NCBI RefSeq assembly: GCF_001761485.1
Contig: NC_090773.1
Coordinates: forward strand, 3,100,001-3,164,000
Direction of reading: 5' to 3'
Length of the DNA stretch: 64,000 bases
From: Yarrowia lipolytica
Lineage: Eukaryota > Ascomycota > Dipodascomycetes > Dipodascales
Part shown: positions 42,823 through 54,172 of the stretch, piece by piece
How positions within the stretch are numbered: position 1 is the stretch's first letter
How the letters are laid out: the number at the start of each line of letters is the position of its first letter
The notes under the pieces: generated by a model
What the model was told of the DNA's origin: nothing
The model's input: the letters and a program-made list of their open reading frames with translations, nothing else
The model's database searches: none
Made by a program: the position numbers and the translations under genes

Positions 42823-45445
42823 GCGGGAATGACCATACAGCAGTCATTCTCGCTGGAGTTTTAGCAGCTGTCTTTTGCTTTATTTGCTCGTATTATAGCC
42901 TGGGAAGGCATGTTGTTATCTATTAGCTAATTTATTCTATTTATTGGATTTTATATTTGAGTATTTTTAGGAAATAATCTTTCCCGCAGTTGCAACTAAA
43001 AAAATATCATAAATATATAATAATAGATAAAAATCAAATCAAAAATAAATAAAATAAAATAAATATGTAAAAATCAAATCAAATCAATTAATATATTGAC
43101 GGTTTTTTTATATATTTTTCTAAATAATTTAGGTTCCTAAAAAAAGTAAATACGAAAGGCATTAATTAATTGGAACTTCACCTAAATCGGCTGACTAAAT
43201 TGTTTGATGACATAATGTTCGTTCACAAAAATATTCCACACTGGGAAGTTCTAAAAAATGCCCATTATAAGTGAGACTAACCTGAAAGAAGGTCTATTGG
43301 TTAAACTGGCAAAACTAATTAGTGTTATATATATTTTTTTCTGCATAACACATTTATTACAGATGGTGTTCTGTCATAGGCACTGACATCATGTTCCGTA
43401 GAACCTGCTGGAAATTCGAGATACTGGGATTCGGATCAAGTTAAGACTTATAAATGGTATTATTAATGCGTCTTTTCGAAAGATTGCGACGCTATCTTGT
43501 GATTTGAACTATTCATTTGTGTCTGGATATGATCTGAATATTGTATGTACTATATTAGTTGAATGGGATTCGGAGTAATTGTCCAACAAGTTGAATACTG
43601 CTGTTATTCAGTCCGAAAAAAAGGGAAAGGGTTTTTCACGAAATGGAAAATCAAGGTGATGTATATTTCTTGGTCTCAAGGCTTGGGATGTGGTTTGTAA
43701 TGGATTTTATGTCGCCTCAGAAGAACTTCATAATGAAAGTCTGATCATGAGACCAAAAAGAAAAATATAATCAAAGGGACTTGGGAGAGATATTTGAATT
43801 TTTTCATAATCCAACCTTCTTTTTCTTTGATTGATATTCATGGACTCTAGCTGTCTCCTTCTTGATGTTCAAGGACTTGTCTACTGCTCTTTTTCTGGGG
43901 TTTCTCCAGTTGTGAGTTGTGGTAGTCTAGGAGTAATATGGGTCAACAAAAAGTATGGTGAAGGTTCTACAAGTTGAAAAATGTATCCATCAGAATGCCA
44001 TTTTCAAGTTTCCGCTTCAATTCCACCTTTTCTATGCCTTTCAGTCTCTCCTCAACGCTGTCTCAACGGCGTCATACAAAACAACTCCAATAGATCCACA
44101 ATTGAATAACGTAGCCAATAATAGGTTTTCAACCAATAAAAGATATTCATAACTTGAAATTTTATTACTAATACTTCTTTCCCAATCATCATTCCATTTT
44201 AACGTCATTAATTCCACATGGGAAGGTCAGTATTGTACTGTGTCCTATGATTGAAAGAGGTGTCAGGGCGAACAATCACTGCCTGTTGTAGAGATTTCAG
44301 GAATACCAGAAATATTCATTATATAGCCATTAGGGTATCACCTCCTTTCTCAATCTGAAGTTCAATACTTCAATCGCACAATATTGAGGTGATGGGGATA
44401 AATATACGGTAATAGAGATTCTTCGTGGAGACCTATTTTTGATACCATGATCGAAGTCACCTTTACCAACATCGTAACGCAGCATGCACCACGACAATTA
44501 GACCAATTCATCGGGGTATTTAGTTGAAGTTTGGTCGTGATGATCCTGTCGTTTCCATCAACTAATGACCGATGCCATCTCACCGACTATCCATGGTTCT
44601 GGAGTGGTCACATGTTGATATTGGTTTAATAACCGACGCATACAGATGCGAATATACTTGACGACAGAAGCGGCAAATAATGTTTCGATCTGCTTCAGCT
44701 CTTTGTCTACTGCTCGTTTTGGGCTCGTTCTTGGCTCATTCTGGGCTCATTCTGGAGTTTTGGGTCGATTCTGGATGCTTTATGTTCGATCTGGCCCTAT
44801 AAATCTGCTTTGGAACACTCAACTTTGCCTTTTGGCCTTTTTGTGTTCTTCCACCCATTCTCAACCTGCTAGTCCACTCGTAGTTGTTCAAGTAGTATCG
44901 CATTGATGTCAGTCAAACAAAAAATTGAAGATCACGATTCTAGAGAGATTACCGGCAGTATTCACCAGCCCCACCGTTGGATCACCCTTTTTCACTCATT
45001 CCTGCTGCTGGCGTTTCTGGTTGATTAGTAAATGGAGAGTCAATGCAGTTGATTGTGTGTTATCGCGTTGCCGTGAATCTCAACTGGTTTTTACCATGTC
45101 CACAACTCGCAGTCGACGAACCCTTCCAGGACTGCTTGGAATAATACATTTTCAATGACCACCTGGCTCGTGACCTCACGTGATCTGATATGTTTTTCCA
45201 CAACTACACACTTTTGTACATCTCTCTCTTATCACTCACCCACCAACGTTACAGGAACCCATACTGCTAGCTTGTCAATTAAGTGATTCCTCGATTCGCA
45301 GCATTCCGTCGGAGGTTTTTAGTCACAAAAATCGTATCATTATGACCACACAAGTCGACTCTTTCTAATTATATGATTATTGATGCAGTCAGATTAAGTG
45401 GCTCCAAGATTGAATTGTTCTTTTATTTTTAATATTTATATATAT

Positions 45446-45467
45446 AATATAATATATATATTATATT
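45446..45467. repeat. Perfect 22-bp AT palindrome
   Basis: Self-complementary over 22 bases, all A/T, inside a longer AT block. Could form a cruciform. Function unknown. Confidence 0.9.
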
Positions 45468-45844
45468 TTTGTCCAATGTTAGATGTTTCCAGATGTGAGG
45501 GTCTCCAGAATTCGCCCAGTTATGAAGAAATTAACGAGGCTCTTAAATAAAAACTTCTGATGGCAATTGTTGGTCACGTGACCATTTTTAATCACGTGAT
45601 ATTGTTGTTGAGCGGGTTGGGGCTCGTGAAACCGTCCGTCCGTTGATCAGATGTAGACCACAGTTGCGTCATTCTCTCCAAGGCCATCACTTTTTACTCG
45701 ATCACACATCATCTGTGCATTTTTTCACTTGTCTTGCTTCTCATTCTGCAAGCCATGGTTCGCGACTCCCAGCAATATATAAACTCGAAATTCCCCTGAT
45801 TTATCACTCCCAGGTTCCACGATTATGCAGCGGTTCACATGCTA

Positions 45845-45889
45845 ATGCGGCTTAAATGCAGTCTACATGCAGGTGCATGTAAGCCGCAT
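45845..45889. repeat. Inverted repeat, 15 of 16 pairs
   Basis: Outer arms ATGCGGCTTA and TAAGCCGCAT pair perfectly. After one mismatch, ATGCA and TGCAT extend the stem, leaving a 13-base loop. No T-run follows, so not an evident terminator. Confidence 0.85.
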
Positions 45890-46191
45890 ACAAAGGTACA
45901 TATTATGGACAGTATATGCACGACCTGTATGTCCAACTATACCATACAAGACTACTCACTACGCCATTACCTGACAATAAATACATTCCTAACTAGAATC
46001 CGCCTGTCGCCACATGCTCGATACACGCACGTGACCAACATAAGGACTTTGCACCACTCCTGATGATGATCTCCTCATTAACTTCCGGTGACCATCTCTG
46101 AGGTGAGCTACAATCCACGTGCTCTGGTCTCTCCTGGATCCCTTTCCTCATGTGATGTTCTCACGTGACCTCTCTCACGCCGTCACCCCTT

Positions 46192-48453
46192 CTACTCAAA
46201 CTCCTCGCGAATCCATTCCCAAACATCGGCCTTTTGCCTGATTGCCTCCATCTCCCCCTCATGAGCCTTACTCATCTTGTGGGTCTCGTGATACCTCTTG
46301 AGATACTCCGGTCGATAACAAGCGCCAAAAGTTGTGGGTTCACCGTTTTCCCTCACTGCCCGCTGGTCCACATTCTCCTCAATCTGTAACATTTCACACT
46401 GGTCCTGCTGAACCCACATTTTGATAAACTTGTTCCAGAAGTGGCCCTCGAACCGGGTGTTCACCAGCGGCGCCTTCTTGTACTCCTGGTTCAAAATGGA
46501 CTCGAAATTGTTTGGAATGTAAGCCTCCTTGCCCTCAAACAGCGTCCGACGCAGCGGAGAAACGCTCTCCAACTCATACCGATGCCAGTTTTTGCAGTGG
46601 AACTTTTCCTGCTGCTCGGCATACGCCAAGGCGGTAATGTCAATGTACATGCCACTATCAACGTCGATAAACCGAGCATCAATGACATTCTTGCCGTTGC
46701 CTCGGAGGCGCTCGACGTAGGAGGGACCCACATCGACATAATACCGGCCGCCGGCTGACTCATCAATTACCAACGACTGATTATAGAGGCGGGCAAACCG
46801 GTCGAATTCGCGGATCGGCATCTGGACATCACCGTCGAAATCCCACGGCAGAGACTGGCCGTTCCAGTACCAGCCCAGCAACGTGCCATGCGCCAGCCAC
46901 GTGATAATGCCCTCACGTGACGTGAAGTCGAGCCACGCACGCACCAATTTACGCAAGATGACTCGTTTCTCGTCAATGGTGTTTAACTCGCTGAAAAATC
47001 GCCAGTCGTAATGGACTCCGGCTGCTTTGGTGTCGCCCACAACCCACGCTTCGGAGAAATGCTTGCCGGACTTTTTGATGTGTTTCCAATGCTGACTAAG
47101 AAACTGCGAGTGCGCAACCTGCTCACGTGACGGGTCGTCTGAGTCAACGCTCTTCTTAGTCAGTCCCTTGTCAATCTCTTCGTGAATGTCCCAAGTGAAC
47201 AGCTCGCGCGGCAGCTCGACATATTTCTGGCCACGTGACCAGCCGCTTCGCAGGTACGACTTGGCGGCCGCGTCCTTGTCTGCGTATTCCTGGAGCTCCT
47301 CCTCTGACTCAGCCGTCGGCACGAGAATGGTTCCGTTTTCGTCGTCGTCATACGAGTCTTCGTGCACGGGGTCAGCCTCGGAAAAGGCAATGTCACGCGC
47401 GGAGGCTCGTGCGGAGTCACGTGACTGGCCCTCGTTGGCTGACTCACCAGTCGCCTCCTCAGTCGCCTCCCGCTTAGCATTTTGGATTGACTTGGCGTCA
47501 CGCGATCGGCTAAAGTCGCCCAACTCAGGCTCCCGAACCACCGGAACATGTGACTCTATCTCGACGGGCTCCTCCCGCTTGCCACGTGACTCTTTCTCGG
47601 TCAGATAAATCAACTGTTTCGGCTTGGGCATGGTCTGGTCCAAAAACACCTTTCCGACCCGGTTGAAAAACGCCTGGGGCTCCACCTGAGTCGGGGGTCC
47701 GGTGACCTGGAGCTTACTAAGGCATTGTTTGTTTTTGCCACACGAGCCGACCTCGATGGCTCTGAATAGACCCGTGACCTCGGTCAAGTCGACCCAGTCT
47801 TTCCACTCGAATGAGTAATCCGACGACGAGTCCAGAGCCTTCTTCTGGGCCCACTTGGGGTTGAATTCCTTTTCGTTTTCGGCAAACTTGATTTTCGTCA
47901 GTGGCACGTGACTGATGCGCACAGACGAGTTGCCGGCCATGGCTTTCGAGCGGGCACCGCCGCTGACTAAGCCCACGTCGGTCATGTAGGCGACCCGTGA
48001 CTTGACTCCGTCGGGCAGCTTGTCGGTCAAGTTGAGTAAGCTGCCGAAAATCAGACAGGTTATGAGAATGACGACGAGCTTGCTCACAAGAGATGTGCGC
48101 AGCAGGCGAAACGGGTGCAGCACCATGCTCAGTGCTTTCGAGCGGTACGGCGACCGATGCGTTTGTTTTTCAATGTCCCTGAGTTAGTAAGAACGTGGGC
48201 ACGATACATGACAGTGTCTGCGGCTGGGACTGACGACGTTATGTGGGTCCCAACATAGTCAATGTCTCTCGCGACATGGTCTCTGTGATCACAACATTGA
48301 CAATGGAGTGTCCACCCTGACCAGGCCGTCCCACCACACGGCTCTGTCGCACGGCTCTGTCGCACCACCACAAGGCTCATGTCGCCCCATCACATTGGCC
48401 ATCTTGTCACCACACTGACCATGTCGTCGCTGCCATGACACCAATACTCACAT
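46192..48453 (-). CDS. MNN4: MNN4/LicD-family mannosylphosphorylation protein, start codon split by intron
   Basis: Predicted join (minus) of 48453-48452 and 48178-46192, 662 residues. The AT of the start codon ends exon 1 and its G opens exon 2, giving MDIEKQTHRSPYRSKALS before the next Met at 48126. A type II membrane protein: a basic cytosolic tail, a signal anchor (KLVVILITCLIFGSLLNL) and a long lumenal part. The C-terminal half is the LicD-type domain: TWLAHGTLLGWYWNGQSLPW followed by DFDGDVQMP, with acidic residues of the kind that bind nucleotide and metal. The middle (~200-290) is charged and disordered with SRD repeats. S. cerevisiae Mnn4 and Y. lipolytica Mpo1 are needed for adding mannosylphosphate to Golgi glycans. 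Y. lipolytica has more than one such homologue, so I do not claim this is MPO1. If the intron is not used, translation from 48126 gives 644 residues with a very short tail. Confidence 0.82.
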
Positions 48454-48493
48454 CTCGCCGTCTATCTGTTAGTGTTGCGGTATCTTCTTGCAT
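48170..48493 (-). other. Candidate upstream ORF of the MNN4-like gene
   Basis: An ATG at 48493 opens a frame (MQEDTATLTDRRRD) that, after splicing, continues GGA CAT and stops at TGA 48172-48170. It overlaps the split main start codon in another frame. Whether it is in the mRNA depends on the transcription start, which I cannot place. Confidence 0.4.
48179..48451 (-). other. Intron inside the start codon of the MNN4-like gene (273 nt)
   Basis: On the minus strand the donor is GTGAGT at 48451 and the acceptor TACTAACTCAG ends at 48179. Splicing joins AT to G. Downstream codons are open and read as a plausible basic cytosolic tail before the membrane anchor. Confidence 0.7.
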
Positions 48494-48514
48494 CCGTCTC
48501 CTTGCCCCTCCGTC

Positions 48515-48521
48515 TATATAT
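48515..48521 (-). promoter_or_regulatory. TATA-like box of the MNN4-like gene
   Basis: ATATATA on the minus strand, 62 bases before the AT of the split start codon and about 22 bases before the upstream ATG. Confidence 0.5.
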
Positions 48522-49516
48522 CCAGGAAAAAGGTTTGAAAGCGCAAAACGAAAAGTGGTCAAAATGAAAACACAAAGCGAAAAATCAAACCCTGTCTCCG
48601 ATGGTGTGTTGTGGAACCGACCGTGCCTGAAAGAGTCCAATTATTACCAAGGCGGAGGTGATACGGAGAAAGAATAATATTAGGGCGATAGAAGAAAAAA
48701 AGATGAGTCCCTGAAGAAGACCTTATTACTAAGATCCACACACCACGTGATCGCGTATTACACAATCCAACCATCAGTTGCCCGACCCCGTCCTGCCAGA
48801 GAACCCACCCCCGCGATCACGTGACTCTCATCCCTGCAACTCCGCCCGCATTCCGAAACAGGGCTGAAACGCGCGCGGGGCAGTGTTTTGGACCGCTGCA
48901 AAACCTGCCCACGCGACGCAATCAGAATGCTGAAAATACCTCTGTCATCACGTGACCGCTACGATTCCAGCGCGCTGGTCCACGAGACCGCACGACCTCG
49001 ACTCGGCGTGTTCCACCTCCTCCGCGCCACCGACGGACTCCACCGGGCAGCTGCATGTGGAGCTGTTGCCAAGCCGCCAAGCCCTGCAGCCAAGACCCAC
49101 TCTAGAGCTTATATACCCTAAGCTTTCGACTGGTCGTGTGCATGGTAAAACCTTCAAACAAGTGGGGACAAAAAAGAGACGCAAACAGACTGACGTGCAA
49201 AAAGCGATACAAAAACAACCAGACCTAAATATAACAGAGTCCAGAGGGACCGGAGGCGAAAGGTCAAACTGTGAAATTTGCTCAAATCAAAACAAGTGTC
49301 TGGAATTCTCGACTTGATTTTGGCAATGTTTTGTTTCTTGCTACAACTTTAAAATAGCCCCTTGGAGATAAGGATGGTAGAAAAAGCGACTTTGACTAGT
49401 GACAGGATATCGCGGCGTGATGCTGGGCCCTGTGACTTGAATGGATTGGGGTGGATTCCGTGGAGTTCTGGTCACGTGAGTGCCACTACCGATACCAGTA
49501 CCTGGTACCTCCGATC

Positions 49517-49801
49517 TTAGTGATGGCCATAAATGTACTTCTCCAGGAAAGAATCAAAGATGGCGATGTGGTCTGCTGCTTTTGGGGGTCGTTGTTTTAG
49601 CAACCTTGGAAAGGTCTCAGTTAGGCTTACGTGTTTGTGGCGTTTTCCGGCTCGTAACCTGTGTTTTGTGAGGTGGGTTTGGCGGAAACGGTTCTGGCGA
49701 AACGGGGCCAGTGCAGGGGTTATTCCAAAGAGGTTATGACTTGTCGGACAAGGTCGGATTTTACTACTTAGTTGACTAAAACTCCTCATAGTCCGACTCA
49801 T
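49517..49801 (-). CDS. Possible small mitochondrial-like protein, 94 aa
   Basis: From ATG 49801 to TAA 49517. The N-terminus (MSRTMRSFSQLSSKIR) is basic with Ser and no acidic residue, like a mitochondrial presequence. The middle is very basic (RQNRFRQTHLTKHRLRAGKR). The C-terminal part (AADHIAIFDSFLEKYIYGHH) uses gene-like codons. I recognise no family. Size and charge would suit a mitochondrial ribosome or assembly factor, but that is a guess. A chance frame is possible, and an upstream exon cannot be excluded. Confidence 0.25.
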   Translation of the reverse strand: MSRTMRSFSQLSSKIRPCPTSHNLFGITPALAPFRQNRFRQTHLTKHRLRAGKRHKHVSLTETFPRLLKQRPPKAADHIAIFDSFLEKYIYGHH

Positions 49802-51087
49802 AATCTGACCATTTTCCAGTTCTTTCTAGCACCACACATTACTAACACTATATTGTGTGGAAATTGCTGAATAATCACAATGGAGGTCCGGCATCTTGAA
49901 TCTGGCGCCTTTCCTCGCTGTTTATCCACCTTTTTGTACCCCACACTGACTAATACCGGTCTAAAATCTGACTAATCGTTGTTAGTAACGAACTAACCTG
50001 GTCTTAGATCCATCATGAAGGGAGCTAGCCACACAAGCTAATCTCTGGATGATCACACGACGCCGGGAAAAGGCATCTCCGAGGAATTGATCACGTGCAG
50101 TATTAATAAGAATTTCAAAAATAGGTGTCGACTATACGAATACGAGGGTCAGCATCAACTCAGAGCTGGGGGAGAGCGAGGGAGGGTGTGTCAGGATTGG
50201 GTGGATGGTGAGCCGTCGTCACGTGTTATCGCGAACCCACGTGACTCAACTTATCACCTGACATGTCACGTGGCACGCCCCGACTCGTTCCCCCACCGCC
50301 TACTATATGGCTGCTTAACTATAAGTCTGAGTGTCGATCTGTCAAGGGTTAGATAAGCGCGCAATGGGGGGTGGGGGTTTGGAAATGGCAATCACGTGAT
50401 AAAAGAACGGCCCACGCGACGTTGAGATTCCGGGCACGTGTAAGTCAAGTGATATCTGTCGTCGTCTCCGGCAACCGACGGGCATATCTTTACTTGACTC
50501 GATTCGACCGTTTTCAACGGTGTTCTGATCGACGGTCCAGTAGATGATCGCTGAGCTGAAATGAAACCGCGCCGATCTTTTGGGGTCAGATTCAGAGTTT
50601 CCTGTATGTCTTATGAGTCGGTAGAACTTGGGTGTGTAGAATCATGATGAGAGGAGAAAACATCAATCTGTGAAACCATGGAGAGAGTTAAAGAGAGTAG
50701 CTATAGGATACATACTTATATTATATGAATAACGAGTGCTGAAGTCCCTTCCAGTTCACCCAACTTGAAAACCCGCTGTCACGTGTTACCATGCCGAGTT
50801 TCCGATTCTGGGATAATCCAAACGACATTTGTGACTCGTAACACTTCAAAATGACACCAAATACGTCTGTCTTTCCGTCATTTATCTATTCCCAACCATT
50901 TCCCAAGTAACTACTTACTAGATTTTTTAACAAAAAAAATAATAAGACAGTGCATCTTATTCACGCACATCCCTTCTTGCTGCAACCGCATTGTCTCACC
51001 CCTGGAACTGGCATAATTACTCCGAGTATATTATAGATGTATAATCTCCATCTCCATTGTTTGTTTGGTCGTGTGAGCAATATAATA

Positions 51088-51104
51088 GGGTTAGGGTTAG
51101 GGTT
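51088..51104 (+). repeat. Short GGGTTA array
   Basis: Two full GGGTTA units plus GGGTT. It resembles the vertebrate-type telomere repeat, not the 10-base repeat (GGGTTAGTCA) reported for Y. lipolytica telomeres. Confidence 0.8.
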
Positions 51105-54100
51105 CGTTTATATGCTCGCGTGCGCACTCTAACTTAAAATTGAAGATGAACTACAGCTCTTAGAAATTTAACCAGGACTCGTAATTATCCATGACTAGTA
51201 CCAAAGGGTTCCCCGGGACTCAAAAGTACTATTAATCTGTTTAAAATCCCGTTTTGGCCAATATTTACCCGTTTTTACCCATTCTCCGTCCCATATACAT
51301 GATGCATTAAACATGCATTGTGCTGCAGAGATGCACCGCATTGCACCCGCAGGTAGACAGCCTCAAGCCGGTACGGCTCATGTCACGTGGACAGTCCGAG
51401 CCGCGAATTATTATTCTTGTGCAGCCGCACATTACCTTGCATGTGACTGGTCAATTCGACTTGTCAGTCATATGACTCAATTTGGGGCATATTTACCTTG
51501 ATGTTTTTTTTTATATATAATAATAATTTTAAATAATTTAAATACTTAATAGTATAATTCGGTGGAAATTTATTTGTTTTTTCTCTCTTCTAAATTTAAC
51601 TTGCAAACTAAGCCAAGGTTAAAATAGCCGCTTGTTTTTTGGGGTGTTTTTTTTTAGGACTCCGAAGAAAGATAAAGGGAGGAATAAGTCAGGAAAATGG
51701 AAGAGTGCGTTTTGTTGATCTCGTCATTCCGATTCCAACAGCATCTCTCTTTTTCTTGTAGCCCCAATTTGCGGCATATTTTGAGGTCTGTATTTTTTCC
51801 AGCAAACTTTCGGCCGGGTAATTTCAAGGGGAAGAGGGGGGAGGTGAAAAGATGCCGCCGAAATTTGCTCAATACAAGAGCTAGAGAGACGGACGGTTGT
51901 GTGTGGCGGATGAAACACTCACTGCAACTGGTTGGGTCACGTGACTGGACCGGGATCTGCCTGATGTCTCCTCATGTGACCTGTTTCTGCCGTCGTCTCG
52001 GACTCTTCTGACTGCCCTGATCGTCTGGCAGCATGGTTCATCGCATCTCATCTCATCAAACAGGCTTAGACTTGCTCGAGCGAGCGTCAGTTGGGATTTG
52101 GATTGCGTGCGCATTGCCGAGAAAGCAGGGGAAAGAATGCTGCCCCTCTTGGCGCCAAGCCGGGAGGTCTTAAAGGTGGATTTGCGAAAAAATGCAAATT
52201 GCGACACATTTTTGTGAGAGTGTATGGGGATATTTTGATATGGTTGAGCCCGTGAGATGGGGACGAATCCAACGATACCATTAATGAAACTCCCCGATAT
52301 CTGCAGCAAAAGTTGGAAATTTCGATGCAATTCTCGTCTCTTTCTCTTTTTATAATCTGAGGCTGTGTTTTGAAGGTTGAGAAGACGCTCTTGGTATGAG
52401 TGAGACCGTCATGTTGCGGAGAATCCAATTCCGTTGCTATTTCAGTCGCCAGGGCACTGCATCGAGTGTTGGCTTGTTTCGATCCTTCATGCTTGCTATC
52501 ATAATACGTATAGTACATACATAGCCGACAGAGATGCATGTTTGTTCCGTTTCGATACTGACGTTCTCTTTGACTTAGACCTCGATTGTGTCGATGACGT
52601 ATGATCGTCGGTACAAATCGAGTACAAGTACTGTACAGATGCTGTACTCGAACTTGTAGTTGGTGGTTGTTTTAGTTGGTATTCCGGCAGGTCTCTGAAG
52701 GTCGAAATGGGTATCATTGGGAAGCCGGAGAGGCGGTTACTGCGAGACGGTTGTTGCGAGACGGTTATATTTCGGAAATACTCTCCGTCAAGTAGTGCTG
52801 GTATTGCGGATATTGCGGAGTTGGTTGCATTCTTGATGCTGACTAATATGGTCGACTGAATTTCGACTTTGGTGAAACTTTGAAACAGAGATAATATGGA
52901 ATAAATTGGCATCAATGGAATGCTGTGGAGTCGAAGAATCTACTGGTGCAGCTCCGGCATCTCTGGCACTACTGTGACACGAGTTATGAGTAATTTCGTA
53001 TCCTGAAAATATTTTAGTCGCCAACAATGTTGTAGTCTAAAAAGTAACCGTTGTTGGAGCTTTTATAACTATTTAGTTGAAAAATCAACCTCCCAACTAA
53101 CTCTTCCTCTTACATTTCACTTGTTCCAGATACCAGAGAGAATAATACGGAAAGCAACTAATATAGTGACACAGACACCGCTTCCGATACCGCCACTGAT
53201 ACCTCTCCTTTTCCACCTCTTCTGCGTCACCATCTGTGTCCTTTCTGTCGGAACACAGGCACCGCCCTACACAGCTCGACTCTCGTCGCGTCATCATATT
53301 AAGGATTGAACAGGGGCTCAATCGCAGTGGCAAAATGCCGTGACCTAATCTGCTATTGTCGGCCGGCCACTCTGGTGGGCAGCGTGCCAGGCATGGACGG
53401 AATCGTGCTGTTAGCCGGGAGATCTGTTGTTGCTGCTGGTTCAGCACTGGTTCTGACCCTGACTCTGGTTCTGACCCTGGAGCTTCATCTTCATGTCTCC
53501 AGGGCTAGCCCCAGCGGCATCTTCATCCGCCACCCACAGCTCCGCTACCCTTCAACCAGACTCTTCCACCAGTCACGGCTTCTGTCGGCGACTTCGGGAT
53601 ATGGTACGTACACACTGCTGGCACAATATCTAATGACAGAGTCATAATCCCCTCTTATTGACACAGCATGGTGACCTGAAACCAACTGGCACGCCACTCA
53701 CCGTTCCGCACATGGTTTCCACCCGTGAAAGCTGTCATGAAACTTCCTGGCTCACCTGGCTCGAATCCAAGCGGCATTGCCCCCGCAGACAGGTCTCCCA
53801 GGGTGCATGTACATTTCTGAGTCGATTGTTGTCTACTCTGAACCTCTGACCATAATTCTAGAGTCACCCTGTTGAGATCTTCCGACCCCATATGGCCCAG
53901 ACTTTGTTCTCCTCTCAGGCCGAGCATTTGGCATTAAGAACTCCATGGGGCGCAACAAAGACTGTCATCAGTTCGCATTGAGGGCGTGTGTAGTTCTACT
54001 TCTGGCTCGGACAGTGTGACCATGCCCCAATCAGTCCTAAAGTCACCACATTCCAAAACTCGATCGCAGTCATTCCTGCCAAGCAAAGCCGTGGCTGTCC

Positions 54101-54172
54101 ACAACAGAAGTTTGTCCTACTTGGCCTTGCTACGCGACCATGTACACTGTATACATTTGTATTCATTGTATC

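Larger units (their letters stand above)
42823..46191. other. AT-rich 3.4 kb intergenic region between convergent genes
   Basis: No recognisable gene between the kinesin and the MNN4-like gene. 42860-44350 is strongly AT-rich. 45421-45475 is almost pure A/T with a perfect 22-bp palindrome. A stable hairpin lies at 45845-45889. CACGTG motifs occur at about 45178, 45574, 45592, 46030, 46116 and 46161. Confidence 0.55.
48454..54172. other. Gene-poor 5.7 kb intergenic region
   Basis: Upstream of the MNN4-like gene and downstream of CTF18. One small leftward frame (49517-49801) is a possible gene; the other open frames are short, scattered on both strands and unrecognised. It holds many CACGTG motifs (48.7-50.5 kb), a GGGTTA triplet array at 51088, and a GTTCTGACCCTGACTCTG repeat near 53445. 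Confidence 0.5.

Noticed and set aside
46192-48126. Start of the MNN4-like protein at the ATG 48126
   Set aside because: Possible, but codons above it stay open to a TACTAACTCAG acceptor and a matching GTGAGT donor recreates an ATG, so the longer spliced form is preferred.
53306-53647. 113-codon frame with a presequence-like RYPSTRLFHQSRLLSAT segment
   Set aside because: No usable ATG context or supported splice partner: two nearby candidate acceptors lead straight to stops, and the upstream part is a short DNA repeat coding Leu/Thr.
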